A stretch of 64,000 nt of DNA from Nitrosomonadales bacterium. GTDB lineage: Bacteria > Pseudomonadota > Gammaproteobacteria > Burkholderiales > Gallionellaceae. Position 1 is the first letter of the stretch. The number at the start of each line of letters is the position of its first letter. Both the position numbers and the translations under genes were made by a program. The stretch spans positions 40,535-104,534 of the forward strand of contig JACOUM010000004.1 in the NCBI GenBank assembly GCA_016177795.1. The letters run 5' to 3'. Below, one piece after another: positions 27,942 through 35,511 of the stretch. Below the pieces are notes generated by a model, which worked only from the letters and a program-made list of their open reading frames with translations, was not told where the DNA came from and made no database searches.

Positions 27942-28055
27942 AGGTGTGCCGTTCGAGAAAAATGGAAATTGTGCGACAATGCTACCGCAAAAATCGAAGC
28001 GTGTTTACCCGCCATTTCAACCGTGCCTCACGGTGATATAAAAAATCAGGACAGA

Positions 28056-29024
28056 ATGCTTTTGGAAAAACTCAGGCAGTTGCTCGCGGCGGACATGGCC
28101 GCAGTGGATCAGGCGATTCGCGCCCGGCTGCATTCAGAAGTGCTGCTGATCAACCAGGTCGGCGAATACATCATCAACAGCGGTGGCAAACGGCTGCGCC
28201 CGGCATTGGTGGTGCTGTCTGCCGAGGCCTTCGGTTATCGGGGCAAGCATCATCACAACCTGGCGGCGGTGGTGGAGTTCATCCATACCGCCACGCTGCT
28301 GCACGACGACGTGGTGGACGAGTCCGAATTGCGCCGCGGCCGCGCCACGGCCAGCGCGCTGTTCGGCAACGCAGCCAGCGTGCTGGTCGGCGATTTCCTG
28401 TATTCACGCGCCTTCCAGATGATGGTCGAGGTGGGCGAAATGCGTGTGATGCAAACGCTGGCGGATGCCACCAACACCATCGCCGAGGGCGAGGTGCTGC
28501 AACTGCTCAACTGCCACGACGCCGAGGTGGATGCCGCCAACTACATGCACGTGATTCATTGCAAGACCGCCAAGCTGTTCGAGGCGGCCATGCGGCTGGG
28601 CGCGATTCTCGGCGCCGCACCCGGCGCGGATGAAGATGCGGCTGCCAGATACGGCATGCACCTCGGCACCGCATTCCAGCTGGTGGACGATGTGCTGGAC
28701 TACTCCGCGGACGAGCAGCAGACCGGCAAACATCTCGGGGATGATCTTGCCGAGGGCAAACCTACGCTGCCGCTGATCTATGCGATGCAGCATGGCACGC
28801 CGGAGCAAGCGGCCGTGGTGCGCGGCGCGATCGAGCAGGGCGATATGGAAAAATTTGCCGGGGTGCTGGCCGTTATCCATGCCACCGGCGCGCTGGATTT
28901 CACCCGCCAGCAAGCCATGCGCGAAGCGGAAGCGGCGTGCGCAGCCATCGCTTTTCTTCCCGATTCAAAACACAAGCAATGTTTGCTAGAATTGGCACAC
29001 TTTGCCGCGACGCGGCAATTTTAG
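28056..29024 (+). CDS. ispB: Octaprenyl diphosphate synthase
   Basis: A protein of 322 residues from the ATG at 28056 (CAGGACAGA upstream). Motifs of long-chain trans-prenyltransferases: GKRLRPALV, first aspartate-rich LLHDDVVDESELRRG, TIAEGEVLQL and second AFQLVDDVLDY. It extends FPP with isopentenyl diphosphate to make the ubiquinone/menaquinone side chain. A longer frame running antisense through cstA is not coding. Confidence 0.93.
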   Translation: MLLEKLRQLLAADMAAVDQAIRARLHSEVLLINQVGEYIINSGGKRLRPALVVLSAEAFGYRGKHHHNLAAVVEFIHTATLLHDDVVDESELRRGRATASALFGNAASVLVGDFLYSRAFQMMVEVGEMRVMQTLADATNTIAEGEVLQLLNCHDAEVDAANYMHVIHCKTAKLFEAAMRLGAILGAAPGADEDAAARYGMHLGTAFQLVDDVLDYSADEQQTGKHLGDDLAEGKPTLPLIYAMQHGTPEQAAVVRGAIEQGDMEKFAGVLAVIHATGALDFTRQQAMREAEAACAAIAFLPDSKHKQCLLELAHFAATRQF

Positions 29025-29054
29025 TTTCAGTCAGACCGTCCGGTCTGGAGAGCG

Positions 29055-29136
<82 letters not shown>

Positions 29137-29217
29137 GATTGGTCTTCTGAATTTCCCGTAAATCCCCTTCTATCCAGCGTCATTGCTTGTTCTTGGCGAG
29201 GAGCACCGCCCATATTC

Positions 29218-29369
29218 GGTGACCATTTTACAGTTGTAGTCAGCTTGCAAAACCAGTCAAATTTTCCGTGGTGACCATTTGGTGACTAAATGGTGACCAT
29301 CTGGTGACTACTAATTTCAGCATATCGTCACGCGCCTGCCTTTTTGACTACTGCTGTTGGTGACTACCT
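29218..29369 (+). repeat. Iterated 11-bp GGTGACYA repeats next to attL
   Basis: Four contiguous units begin at 29270, 29281, 29292 and 29303: GGTGACCATTT, GGTGACTAAAT, GGTGACCATCT, GGTGACTACTA. Outlying copies start at 29218 (GGTGACCATTT) and 29359 (GGTGACTACCT). Placed between attL and the regulator genes, they are good candidates for integrase arm-type or excisionase sites. Apart from these, 29137-29383 has no gene. Confidence 0.75.
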
Positions 29370-29383
29370 TAAGCCCCGCATAT

Positions 29384-29620
29384 TCAAGATTGGATGTTTT
29401 CGTCGGGCACGTATTCCATTACATCAGAAACTTCACATCCAAAGAATTTGCACAGCTTGTCTATGTTGTCGGTCACAGTGCTATAGCCACGATGATTGAC
29501 CAATTTCGAAAGCGTTACCCGATTGATACCCGTGGCTTCAGACAGCTCAGTCATGGTCACTCTTCGACCATCTTTGAACTGCTTTTCAGCAATCAATTCT
29601 TGTAATTTAAACCTAATCAT
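29384..29620 (-). CDS. XRE-family repressor of the element
   Basis: A 78-residue protein starting MIRFKLQELIAEKQF. The helix-turn-helix is MTELSEATGINRVTLSKLVNHRGYSTV, followed by DKLCKFFGCEVSDVMEYV, as in short Cro/CI-like (YozG-like) regulators. It is divergent from the excisionase/integrase genes, with repeated GTTAA boxes between, so it probably represses them and itself. Confidence 0.82.
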   Translation of the reverse strand: MIRFKLQELIAEKQFKDGRRVTMTELSEATGINRVTLSKLVNHRGYSTVTDNIDKLCKFFGCEVSDVMEYVPDENIQS

Positions 29621-29640
29621 ATGTAAGCAATCCTAACAGT

Positions 29641-29730
29641 TGTTAATTAATGTTTGCAAATTTATCTTCATGTGTTAACATTTCTTTGCGTTTGTTAATC
29701 GACGCATTCGATTGAAACTTTAAGTTAACC
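29641..29730. promoter_or_regulatory. Candidate operator array of the XRE repressor
   Basis: Four GTTAA-centred boxes, TGTTAATTAA (29641), TGTGTTAACA (29671, palindromic), TTTGTTAATC (29691) and TAAGTTAACC (29721), lie in the 124-bp AT-rich divergent region between the repressor and the excisionase-like gene. AAAGGAG for the latter follows at 29731. Confidence 0.5.
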
Positions 29731-29744
29731 AAAGGAGTGATGTT

Positions 29745-29975
29745 ATGACGCAAACATATCTGACAACTGAAGGGCTGGCTGAGCGTATCCACTATGACAA
29801 GCGCACCATCCGCGAACGCATGAAAGACAGCGTTCTCATTGAAGGGGTTCATTACTTCCGCCCGTTTGGCGGCAGGAAGATTCTTTACATATGGGAAGCC
29901 ATCGAGCGCGACATGCGTGTGGCAGGAAGTTCGCTCTGCATCCCCATGGCGAATGGCGAGGTGTGCTATGGCTAG
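29745..29975 (+). CDS. Excisionase-like small DNA-binding protein
   Basis: A 76-residue protein with a good ribosome site (AAAGGAGTGATGTT). LTTEGLAERIHYDKRTIRERMKD looks like a MerR/AlpA-type winged helix, followed by YFRPFGGRKILYIWEAIERDM. Size, and overlap of its end with the integrase start, are typical of excisionases (recombination directionality factors). No further family is recognised. Confidence 0.7.
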   Translation: MTQTYLTTEGLAERIHYDKRTIRERMKDSVLIEGVHYFRPFGGRKILYIWEAIERDMRVAGSSLCIPMANGEVCYG

Positions 29976-31284
29976 TATTCAAGTGCGCAAGCGGACAAAT
30001 TGTCTGATTATTGATTTTTACTACAAAGGCCAACGTTGCCGCGAGCAAACTGCGCTGGGGGACTCTGCAGCCAACCGCAAGAAGGTGCAGAAGGTGCTTG
30101 AACACATCGAGGCTGATATCGCATCAGGCAGCTTTGAATACCGTCGCTACTTTCCATCTAGCAAGAATGCCACCAAATTCGACGAAGTGGAATCGCCGCC
30201 AATCGCAGTGAATCAGGTGGTAGCTAACGTAGCTCAGGCAGGAAACAACCCGACAGTGGATACCAATGCACCGTTGTTCCGTGACTTCGCCGAAACATGG
30301 TTCACCGAGAAGGAGGTGGAGTGGCGCAAGTCGCACCAGATCAGCACACGTGCCGACATGGACAAACTGCTCAAGCCTCACTTCGGGGATAAGGTGGTCA
30401 GCCAGATCACCAAGGCAGATATTCTTACATTCCGCGCTACACTCGCCAAAGTAACCGCGCGGGGCAAGACGACACCTTTATCCGCTCGCCGTATCAACAA
30501 GATCTTCGGACCTTTACGGCAAATCCTCAATGAAGCGGCCGACCGGTTTGATTTTCGCACACCATTCCACAACATCAAACCGCTCAAGATCAGAAAGACG
30601 GACATCAAGCCATTCACGCTGGATGATGTGAAGCTGATCATCAATACCGTACGGGCGGACTTCAAGCATTATTTCACCGTGCGGTTCTTCACCGGCATGC
30701 GTACCGGCGAGGTGGATGGTTTGAAATGGAAGTACGTCGATTTCGAGCGACGCCTGATCCTGGTCCGCGAAACGGTCGTGGCCGGCGAGGAGGAATACAC
30801 CAAGAACGACGGCTCCCAACGTGACATCCAGATGTCTCGGGTGGTTTATGACGCTCTCAGGGAGCAGGAGAAGGCAACAAGGAAGATTTCAGGGTTCGTA
30901 TTCTGCAACAACCTTGGCAAGCCACTGGATCACAAGAACGTCACCAACCGCGTGTGGTATCCCCTATTGCGTCACCTTGGGATCGAGAAGCGCCGGCCCT
31001 ATCAATGCCGTCACACCGCAGCGACCCTGTGGCTGGCCGCCGGTGAAAACCCTGAATGGATCGCGCGCCAGATGGGGCACACCACGACAGAGATGCTGTT
31101 TAGAGTGTATTCACGGTTCGTGCCGAACCTGACCCGCCAGGACGGCAGCGCATTCGAGCGATTGCTGATGCAAAACGGAGCTGCCGACGCGAAACCAATC
31201 AACCCGCTAGCCGTACCAGCACCCCTTCAGGCCGAATCCGGCACGGCAAAAGAGCAAGCAGCGGAGGTGAGCCATGTTCAATAA
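29968..31284 (+). CDS. Tyrosine integrase of the tRNA-Pro element
   Basis: A 438-residue recombinase whose ATG lies inside the end of the excisionase gene. N-terminal arm-binding domain (about 1-65, IQVRKRTNCLIIDFYYKGQR, DUF3596-like), core-binding domain (about 100-200) and catalytic domain with Arg245 (FTGMRTGEVDGL), Arg348-His349 (YQCRHTAATLW; Tyr in the usual first His place), His371 (MGHTT) and nucleophile Tyr381 (RVYSRF). It appears intact and would recombine the tRNA-Pro att site. Confidence 0.92.
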   Translation: MASIQVRKRTNCLIIDFYYKGQRCREQTALGDSAANRKKVQKVLEHIEADIASGSFEYRRYFPSSKNATKFDEVESPPIAVNQVVANVAQAGNNPTVDTNAPLFRDFAETWFTEKEVEWRKSHQISTRADMDKLLKPHFGDKVVSQITKADILTFRATLAKVTARGKTTPLSARRINKIFGPLRQILNEAADRFDFRTPFHNIKPLKIRKTDIKPFTLDDVKLIINTVRADFKHYFTVRFFTGMRTGEVDGLKWKYVDFERRLILVRETVVAGEEEYTKNDGSQRDIQMSRVVYDALREQEKATRKISGFVFCNNLGKPLDHKNVTNRVWYPLLRHLGIEKRRPYQCRHTAATLWLAAGENPEWIARQMGHTTTEMLFRVYSRFVPNLTRQDGSAFERLLMQNGAADAKPINPLAVPAPLQAESGTAKEQAAEVSHVQ

Positions 31285-32230
31285 ACAGACCCTGCCTACG
31301 ATCGACACCATGCCAAGCGTATTCCGCATCGTCTCGACCAGCTGTGTGCCGGCACCGAACAGGCGCGGCGTGTCCTACCGCGTAGAGCTATATCACGACA
31401 AGGCACAACTGGCCGTGGCCTTCACCCGCTCACAGCCAGACATCCGCCTTCGGGCAGGCCTGCTGGTCTCGGTGCGATGGAAACTGCCCGTCACCATGTA
31501 CAAAGGGGCGATCCATATCTCCCGCCTGGTGTTGCTGGAACATCCAATCAAGGGAGTGAATCCCTTCGAGATGGTGCCACCCCGCTGGGTCAAGGACCGC
31601 AATCTGGTAAAAAAGGCGAGGAATCTACTCGACGCTTTGCCGGACAACCTGCAGCAACTGGTTTGCGCAATCTTCTGGGATGGCGTGCGCTTCGGGTTGT
31701 TCTGTGACCGGCCTGCCTCGATACGCGATCCCCATTCGAACCGCAACGGCAATCTGCGGCATACCGTCGGGGTGGCGGTAATGGTTCAGTTGCTGGCGAG
31801 CCAGTACCCACAAGCCAACCTGGGCATCAGTCTGGCGGCAGCATTGCTGCACGATGCCGGCAAGGCGGCCGAGTACGGTGCATGGAGCAACGGCGGCTGG
31901 CGCATGACCGACCGCGGCAAGCTGGTGGGTCATCGGCATACCGTACTGGAGTGGATTGCGGTTGCAATGGCAAAAAACAGGATTATTCTGTCCGAAAGGC
32001 ATCACTTGTCGTTATTGCATGCGCTTACTTCGGCTCCCAATGCCGAGTGGCTGGGTATCCGCTCCCCGGTAACCCCTGAGGCGACCTTGCTATCGATGGC
32101 GGATCGGTTGAGCAATGAAAATGCATTGACCTCCCAACTGGCCGACCGGAATGGTGGCTGGGGCGATCGCCATCCGAATCGCAAGGGCAAGCCGTTCACA
32201 TTGCCCATGGATGAGATAAACCCGACCTGA
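31274..32230 (+). CDS. OB-like / HD-domain protein (YhaM-like)
   Basis: A 318-residue protein overlapping the integrase by 11 bases. Residues ~20-95 look like a small beta-barrel (VSYRVELYHDKAQL, GLLVSVRW). The second part holds an HD phosphohydrolase motif, with LRHTVGVAVM, LLHDAGKAAEYG and GHRHTVLEW supplying metal-binding His/Asp. The OB plus HD order recalls YhaM 3'-5' exoribonucleases. Such genes often follow integrases in proteobacterial islands; the role there is unknown. Confidence 0.65.
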   Translation: MFNKQTLPTIDTMPSVFRIVSTSCVPAPNRRGVSYRVELYHDKAQLAVAFTRSQPDIRLRAGLLVSVRWKLPVTMYKGAIHISRLVLLEHPIKGVNPFEMVPPRWVKDRNLVKKARNLLDALPDNLQQLVCAIFWDGVRFGLFCDRPASIRDPHSNRNGNLRHTVGVAVMVQLLASQYPQANLGISLAAALLHDAGKAAEYGAWSNGGWRMTDRGKLVGHRHTVLEWIAVAMAKNRIILSERHHLSLLHALTSAPNAEWLGIRSPVTPEATLLSMADRLSNENALTSQLADRNGGWGDRHPNRKGKPFTLPMDEINPT

Positions 32231-32277
32231 CAATGGATATGTAACTTTGTATAAAGAACAGGAAAAAGGAGCTAACG

Positions 32278-32559
32278 ATGAAGATCAAAATTGAAAAATA
32301 CCTGCGAGATTTCGAATATGACGATGCCCGCATAAGCAGCTTGCTGGGCATATTCGATGACTATGTGAAGTTCGTCCGCGACTATGACGATGAATTCGGG
32401 ATGGATAGCAAGGACGAGCCGGCGATGCTTGCCGGTTATCGGAATAGCGCGTTTGGAATCCTGTTTGCGCTGCTGCATCTGGGGCATATCACCACGGCGG
32501 ATTTCCACCATCGGTTGCATGCGATGAACATGGTGTACTTCGAGAAGGTTATGGCGTAA
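32278..32559 (+). CDS. Small hypothetical protein
   Basis: A 93-residue, mildly acidic, mainly helical protein starting MKIKIEKYLRDFEYDDARI with AAAAGGAGCTAACG upstream. No family recognised. It lies in the integrase-HD transcription unit. Confidence 0.6.
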   Translation: MKIKIEKYLRDFEYDDARISSLLGIFDDYVKFVRDYDDEFGMDSKDEPAMLAGYRNSAFGILFALLHLGHITTADFHHRLHAMNMVYFEKVMA

Positions 32560-32586
32560 TTGAAAGCACTATAGCAAGGATGCAAG

Positions 32587-32838
32587 ATGTCCTGGATAAC
32601 GATTCTGACGATGCTGGTGTTGGCAGTCACTAGCGCCATGCTGGTGATGATCTATGGGTGGGAACCTTGGCAGGCCTTTGCGGTGGTAAGTGGAGGAACG
32701 ATTTTTGTCTCCTTGCTGTTACTGGCCGCTCTGACTTGGTCTTCGTCCCCTTCAGACCGTGCTGGGCTATGGCAGGTGATCACGACGGAAATGCGCAAGG
32801 AGCTGAAAGCGTTATTTGTGCTGTTTCGGGGTAAGTAA
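32587..32838 (+). CDS. Small membrane protein
   Basis: An 83-residue protein with two transmembrane helices (MSWITILTMLVLAVTSAMLV and a second at about 28-50) and a basic C-terminus (MRKELKALFVLFRGK). AAGGATGCAAG precedes the ATG. No family recognised. A terminator follows, closing the plus-strand unit. Confidence 0.55.
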   Translation: MSWITILTMLVLAVTSAMLVMIYGWEPWQAFAVVSGGTIFVSLLLLAALTWSSSPSDRAGLWQVITTEMRKELKALFVLFRGK

Positions 32839-32859
32839 CCATTAACTTTCACGGGAAGC

Positions 32860-32889
32860 AACAAGGCCGGCAAAATTGCCGGCCTTGTT
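32860..32889 (+). terminator. Strong hairpin terminator
   Basis: AACAAGGCCGGC/GCCGGCCTTGTT, a perfect 12-bp stem with loop AAAATT, extended outwards by GC(A)AC pairing. It lies between the convergent plus-strand element genes and the minus-strand HU/IS relic and may serve both directions. Confidence 0.8.
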
Positions 32890-32909
32890 TGTTGCATATG
32901 CTGCGATGA

Positions 32910-33060
32910 TTATTTCTTGCCGCCGTTAACTGCCGTCTTCAGGTTGGCGCCCGCCTTGAATGCCGGGACCTTGGACGCCTTGATCTTGATCTCACGGCAG
33001 AGGGTGGAGCACAGGCCCACGGCGAAGGTCAGCCCCTTCTTCTCGTTCACTGAGATCTGC
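32910..33060 (-). pseudogene. HU-family DNA-binding protein, 3' remnant
   Basis: The last ~25 codons before the TAA read REIKIKASKVPAFKAGANLKTAVNGGKK-like, the conserved end of HU/IHF proteins (shown here in part: IKIKASKVPAFKAGANLK). Upstream, VNEKKG resembles the middle of HU, but the usual ARTGRNP arm is replaced by frame-disrupted sequence. The reading frame continues directly into IS3-like sequence, so no intact HU gene exists. Confidence 0.6.
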
Positions 33061-33069
33061 AGGGACCAG

Positions 33070-33412
33070 CATTGGTTGATGCCCTCCCCGGCACCGCCAA
33101 AGGTTCCGGTTTCTCCCGCACGATCCGCTTTCTGGGCTTGATCCGCAGGTTCAATCAGTTCCCGGTAGATGCGATATACCCGTTTGTGGTTCCATGGATA
33201 TCCCTTCACGTTGCGCAGATACAGGAAGCACAGCCCGAATCCCCAGTTGCGCTGGTTGTGGGTGGGACGGATCAGGTGATCGGCGATCTCGATATTCTCC
33301 GCTGACCGACTTGCCTGGTAACGGTATCAGGTCTGGCTGATGCCGAACGCCACACAGGCCAGCCGGATGCTGACGCCTTGCTGTTCTACGGTTTGTTGCG
33401 CCCCATATCATT
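33070..33412 (-). pseudogene. IS3-family transposase orfB, decayed N-terminal fragment
   Basis: Minus-strand translation gives VSIRLACVAFGISQT, then a TGA where IS3 orfB has a Cys, then YRYQASRSAENIEIADHL and LYLRNVKGYPWNHKRVYRIYREL, the HTH region of IS3 transposases. After YREL there is a short insertion and a frameshift (REKPEPLAVP continues in another frame). Stop plus frameshifts show it is dead. Confidence 0.75.
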
Positions 33413-33415
33413 TTT

Positions 33416-33859
33416 TTACTGCTGCTCCACTCTGAGCGCTTTCCATACCGCAGAATCGTCTGTCATATAAAATACGGGCTCCATCTTGCGAAGCTCGATA
33501 ACATCTGTTATTCCATTAATCGTTACGACCTTGTATCGCGGATAGCCTTTAGGGAATCCGTCAGGTGGACTACTTAGTTGCACCGACCGAATACCGGGTT
33601 GCTCATCCGTTGTTACTACATATTCCCCAATATTAAGTAATTTTCCTTTTTTAGATAATTTAAATACGGCTTTCCCACCACTGGTGGTGCTATATAAATC
33701 CATCTGTACCGAGTAATCACCCCTATTCTCCCCCTGCGGGATAGGGAACCATCTAGGTAAGCGCGACTGCTCTGATAACTGAAAAGATGACTCTAGGCAT
33801 CCTGTCAGACCAACCAGCATAAATATCAGCAAAGATATCAAATGTAATTTGATCTTCAT
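33416..33859 (-). CDS. Lipoprotein, candidate immunity to the PLA2-like RHS tip
   Basis: A 147-residue protein with a lipoprotein signal: basic start MKIKLHLISLLIFMLVG and lipobox LTGC (Cys21). No domain recognised in the mature part. Its ATG overlaps the toxin stop by four bases (ATGA), the usual layout of toxin-immunity pairs. A periplasm-facing lipoprotein is where protection against a phospholipase attacking membranes would be needed. Function is inferred from context only. Confidence 0.6.
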   Translation of the reverse strand: MKIKLHLISLLIFMLVGLTGCLESSFQLSEQSRLPRWFPIPQGENRGDYSVQMDLYSTTSGGKAVFKLSKKGKLLNIGEYVVTTDEQPGIRSVQLSSPPDGFPKGYPRYKVVTINGITDVIELRKMEPVFYMTDDSAVWKALRVEQQ

Positions 33860-34905
33860 TGGAAAAATCCGCTATTGCATTGGTTACAGGATTTTGTGCC
33901 ACCCAATACACTTGATACCCAGGATGCCGCAGTGCAGCCATTCTCGTCATAGCATGCATCATGCCTTTGACAACGGTCTAATACACACTGATTGGCAATC
34001 GTTCCGATCGAGAAAGGCAGGGTGCACACATTATCCTGATCCTGAGGTTCACCCCATACATTTCCGTTTGGATCGCTAATAGCATCCCCTGCATGGTTGA
34101 CATAGAGAAAACCCCAGATAACAAGACCTGCGGTTACAGGATCGATCTCACCTGTTGGATCAACTCTGTTGACCGGGTTGTTGTCCACATAGTTGTAACT
34201 GTGGTTTAGATACCCAAATTGTTTTCCTCGTGGGATGTCGATCCCTGTCGTAGCTGCAACCTGTCGAGCAGGGGCTGAGAAATCAAGAAGTTGGCCGCGA
34301 GGATCGGCTATCAGATACCTTCCTACTTCGGGATCGTAGTAACGGTAGAAGTTGTAGTAGGTATTGGTTTCCTTATCCGCATACTGTCCCGCGAATCTCT
34401 GGTTGTATTCAAAAGTGCCTAGACCAGAGGGATTTTCATTCGGAGGATTGTTGCCAAACGGGTCTGTGTTCTGCCAATCCCACACGACATTTCCCGCCGT
34501 ATCCGTAATCATCCGAGGCGAGTCGAGATGGTCGGTGTGGATGTAGTACGCCTGCGCGATGCCGGTGTTCACCGTTACCGTGACCGGGCTTGAGGTGGTG
34601 CTGGCGTTCAGGGTGTCGGTGGCGATTGCCGTCAGGCTGTACGTTCCTGCCGGGATGTTATTCCAGGTGAAGCTGTAGGCTTCTGCGGTTGCTGATGTCA
34701 CCGTGCCGACCAAGGTGCTCGCGTTGGTGGCGCTGTCGGTGACATAGAAGTCCACCTTCGCGATGGCGCTGGTGGTGCTGCCTGCCGTGGCGGTCAGGGT
34801 GAAGCTGCCCGGTACGGTGGCCGTGGCACCGTTGGCCGGGCCGGTGAGGCTGAAGCCCTTGGTGCAGCGTGTGCGGGTTAGTTTAGTTCGGGTGAAGTCA
34901 GTCAT
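33856..34905 (-). CDS. RHS-type toxin tip with phospholipase A2-like C-terminus
   Basis: A 349-residue fragment-like RHS protein lacking the long YD-repeat shell. Residues ~17-120 are an Ig-like/big domain (GSFTLTATAGSTTSA). Then comes the RHS core end YIHTDHLDSPRMITD, FAGQYADKETNTYYNFYRYYDPEVGRYL and NPVNRVDPTGEIDP. The variable C-terminus has CQRHDACYDENGC with His315-Asp316 in the CxxHDxCY motif of phospholipase A2 catalytic sites, plus further paired cysteines. N-terminal ~16 residues (MTDFTRTKLTRTRCTK) are unrelated to RHS, so the start may be accidental: an orphan tip usable by recombination. Confidence 0.7.
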   Translation of the reverse strand: MTDFTRTKLTRTRCTKGFSLTGPANGATATVPGSFTLTATAGSTTSAIAKVDFYVTDSATNASTLVGTVTSATAEAYSFTWNNIPAGTYSLTAIATDTLNASTTSSPVTVTVNTGIAQAYYIHTDHLDSPRMITDTAGNVVWDWQNTDPFGNNPPNENPSGLGTFEYNQRFAGQYADKETNTYYNFYRYYDPEVGRYLIADPRGQLLDFSAPARQVAATTGIDIPRGKQFGYLNHSYNYVDNNPVNRVDPTGEIDPVTAGLVIWGFLYVNHAGDAISDPNGNVWGEPQDQDNVCTLPFSIGTIANQCVLDRCQRHDACYDENGCTAASWVSSVLGGTKSCNQCNSGFFQ

Positions 34906-35055
34906 TCTTGGATGCTTGAAGGGACGAGAATTATATTTTTGTTATGTGTATCAGCAACTAGGTTGCCCGGAAAATTCAGTATCGTTCATAGAAAGAGTGG
35001 CAAATCGGCTGGGGCACTATTGCGGTCGAGTACCAAATCAATCCAGTTTCAAAAA

Positions 35056-35511
35056 CTATTGCGATGCTGACCCCGATTCACTATTCTGCATATCATATCT
35101 ACCATTGACATCTGCGGAAGCCAAATTGTCAGGAGATTCCACCCAAAATAAATTTAGATAGAGATATTTCCTATCTACACTAAGCCATGCATAACCCAAA
35201 TCCCATTGATTCTGAATACTTCTAATCTCATCCGAAGAATAGTAATAACCCGACTGGTTACGATATGACCAATCTTTCCCTTTTCCTGTCAGCTCAATGG
35301 TGTATGTCTGCCGAACACTTGGGAAAATACCTTCAGCCGTAATGAGCTTCCAGTATCTCTTGTTGAGCACAATACTTAGCGAATATCCACCATCAGGCCT
35401 TGCAGTTATGGAAAAGGACTCCCTTTTCACTGTAGTACCTGCACCGTGGGCTGATAGAAGCAATACGACAATAACTGCAAGAACGAATATCACCCACCGA
35501 AGATTTTTCAT
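35056..35511 (-). CDS. Membrane-anchored protein, candidate immunity to the second RHS tip
   Basis: A 151-residue protein from ATG 35511, overlapping the toxin stop (ATGA). N-terminal hydrophobic helix MKNLRWVIFVLAVIVVLLLS (signal or anchor) and a soluble part with many Tyr/Trp. No family recognised. Position and export signal parallel the lipoprotein of the first pair, supporting a periplasmic immunity role. Confidence 0.55.
   Translation of the reverse strand: MKNLRWVIFVLAVIVVLLLSAHGAGTTVKRESFSITARPDGGYSLSIVLNKRYWKLITAEGIFPSVRQTYTIELTGKGKDWSYRNQSGYYYSSDEIRSIQNQWDLGYAWLSVDRKYLYLNLFWVESPDNLASADVNGRYDMQNSESGSASQ

Noticed and set aside
25770..28055. Very long plus-strand open frame upstream of and in phase with ispB
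   Set aside because: It runs antisense through cstA and its partner, which have clear family motifs. The translation is Gln/His/Arg-rich low-quality sequence typical of the complementary frame of a GC-rich gene. Only the part from 28056 is real.
29270..29313. Possible CRISPR array from the regular repeats
   Set aside because: Units are 11 bp with no spacers, and no cas gene is present; a protein-binding array fits better.
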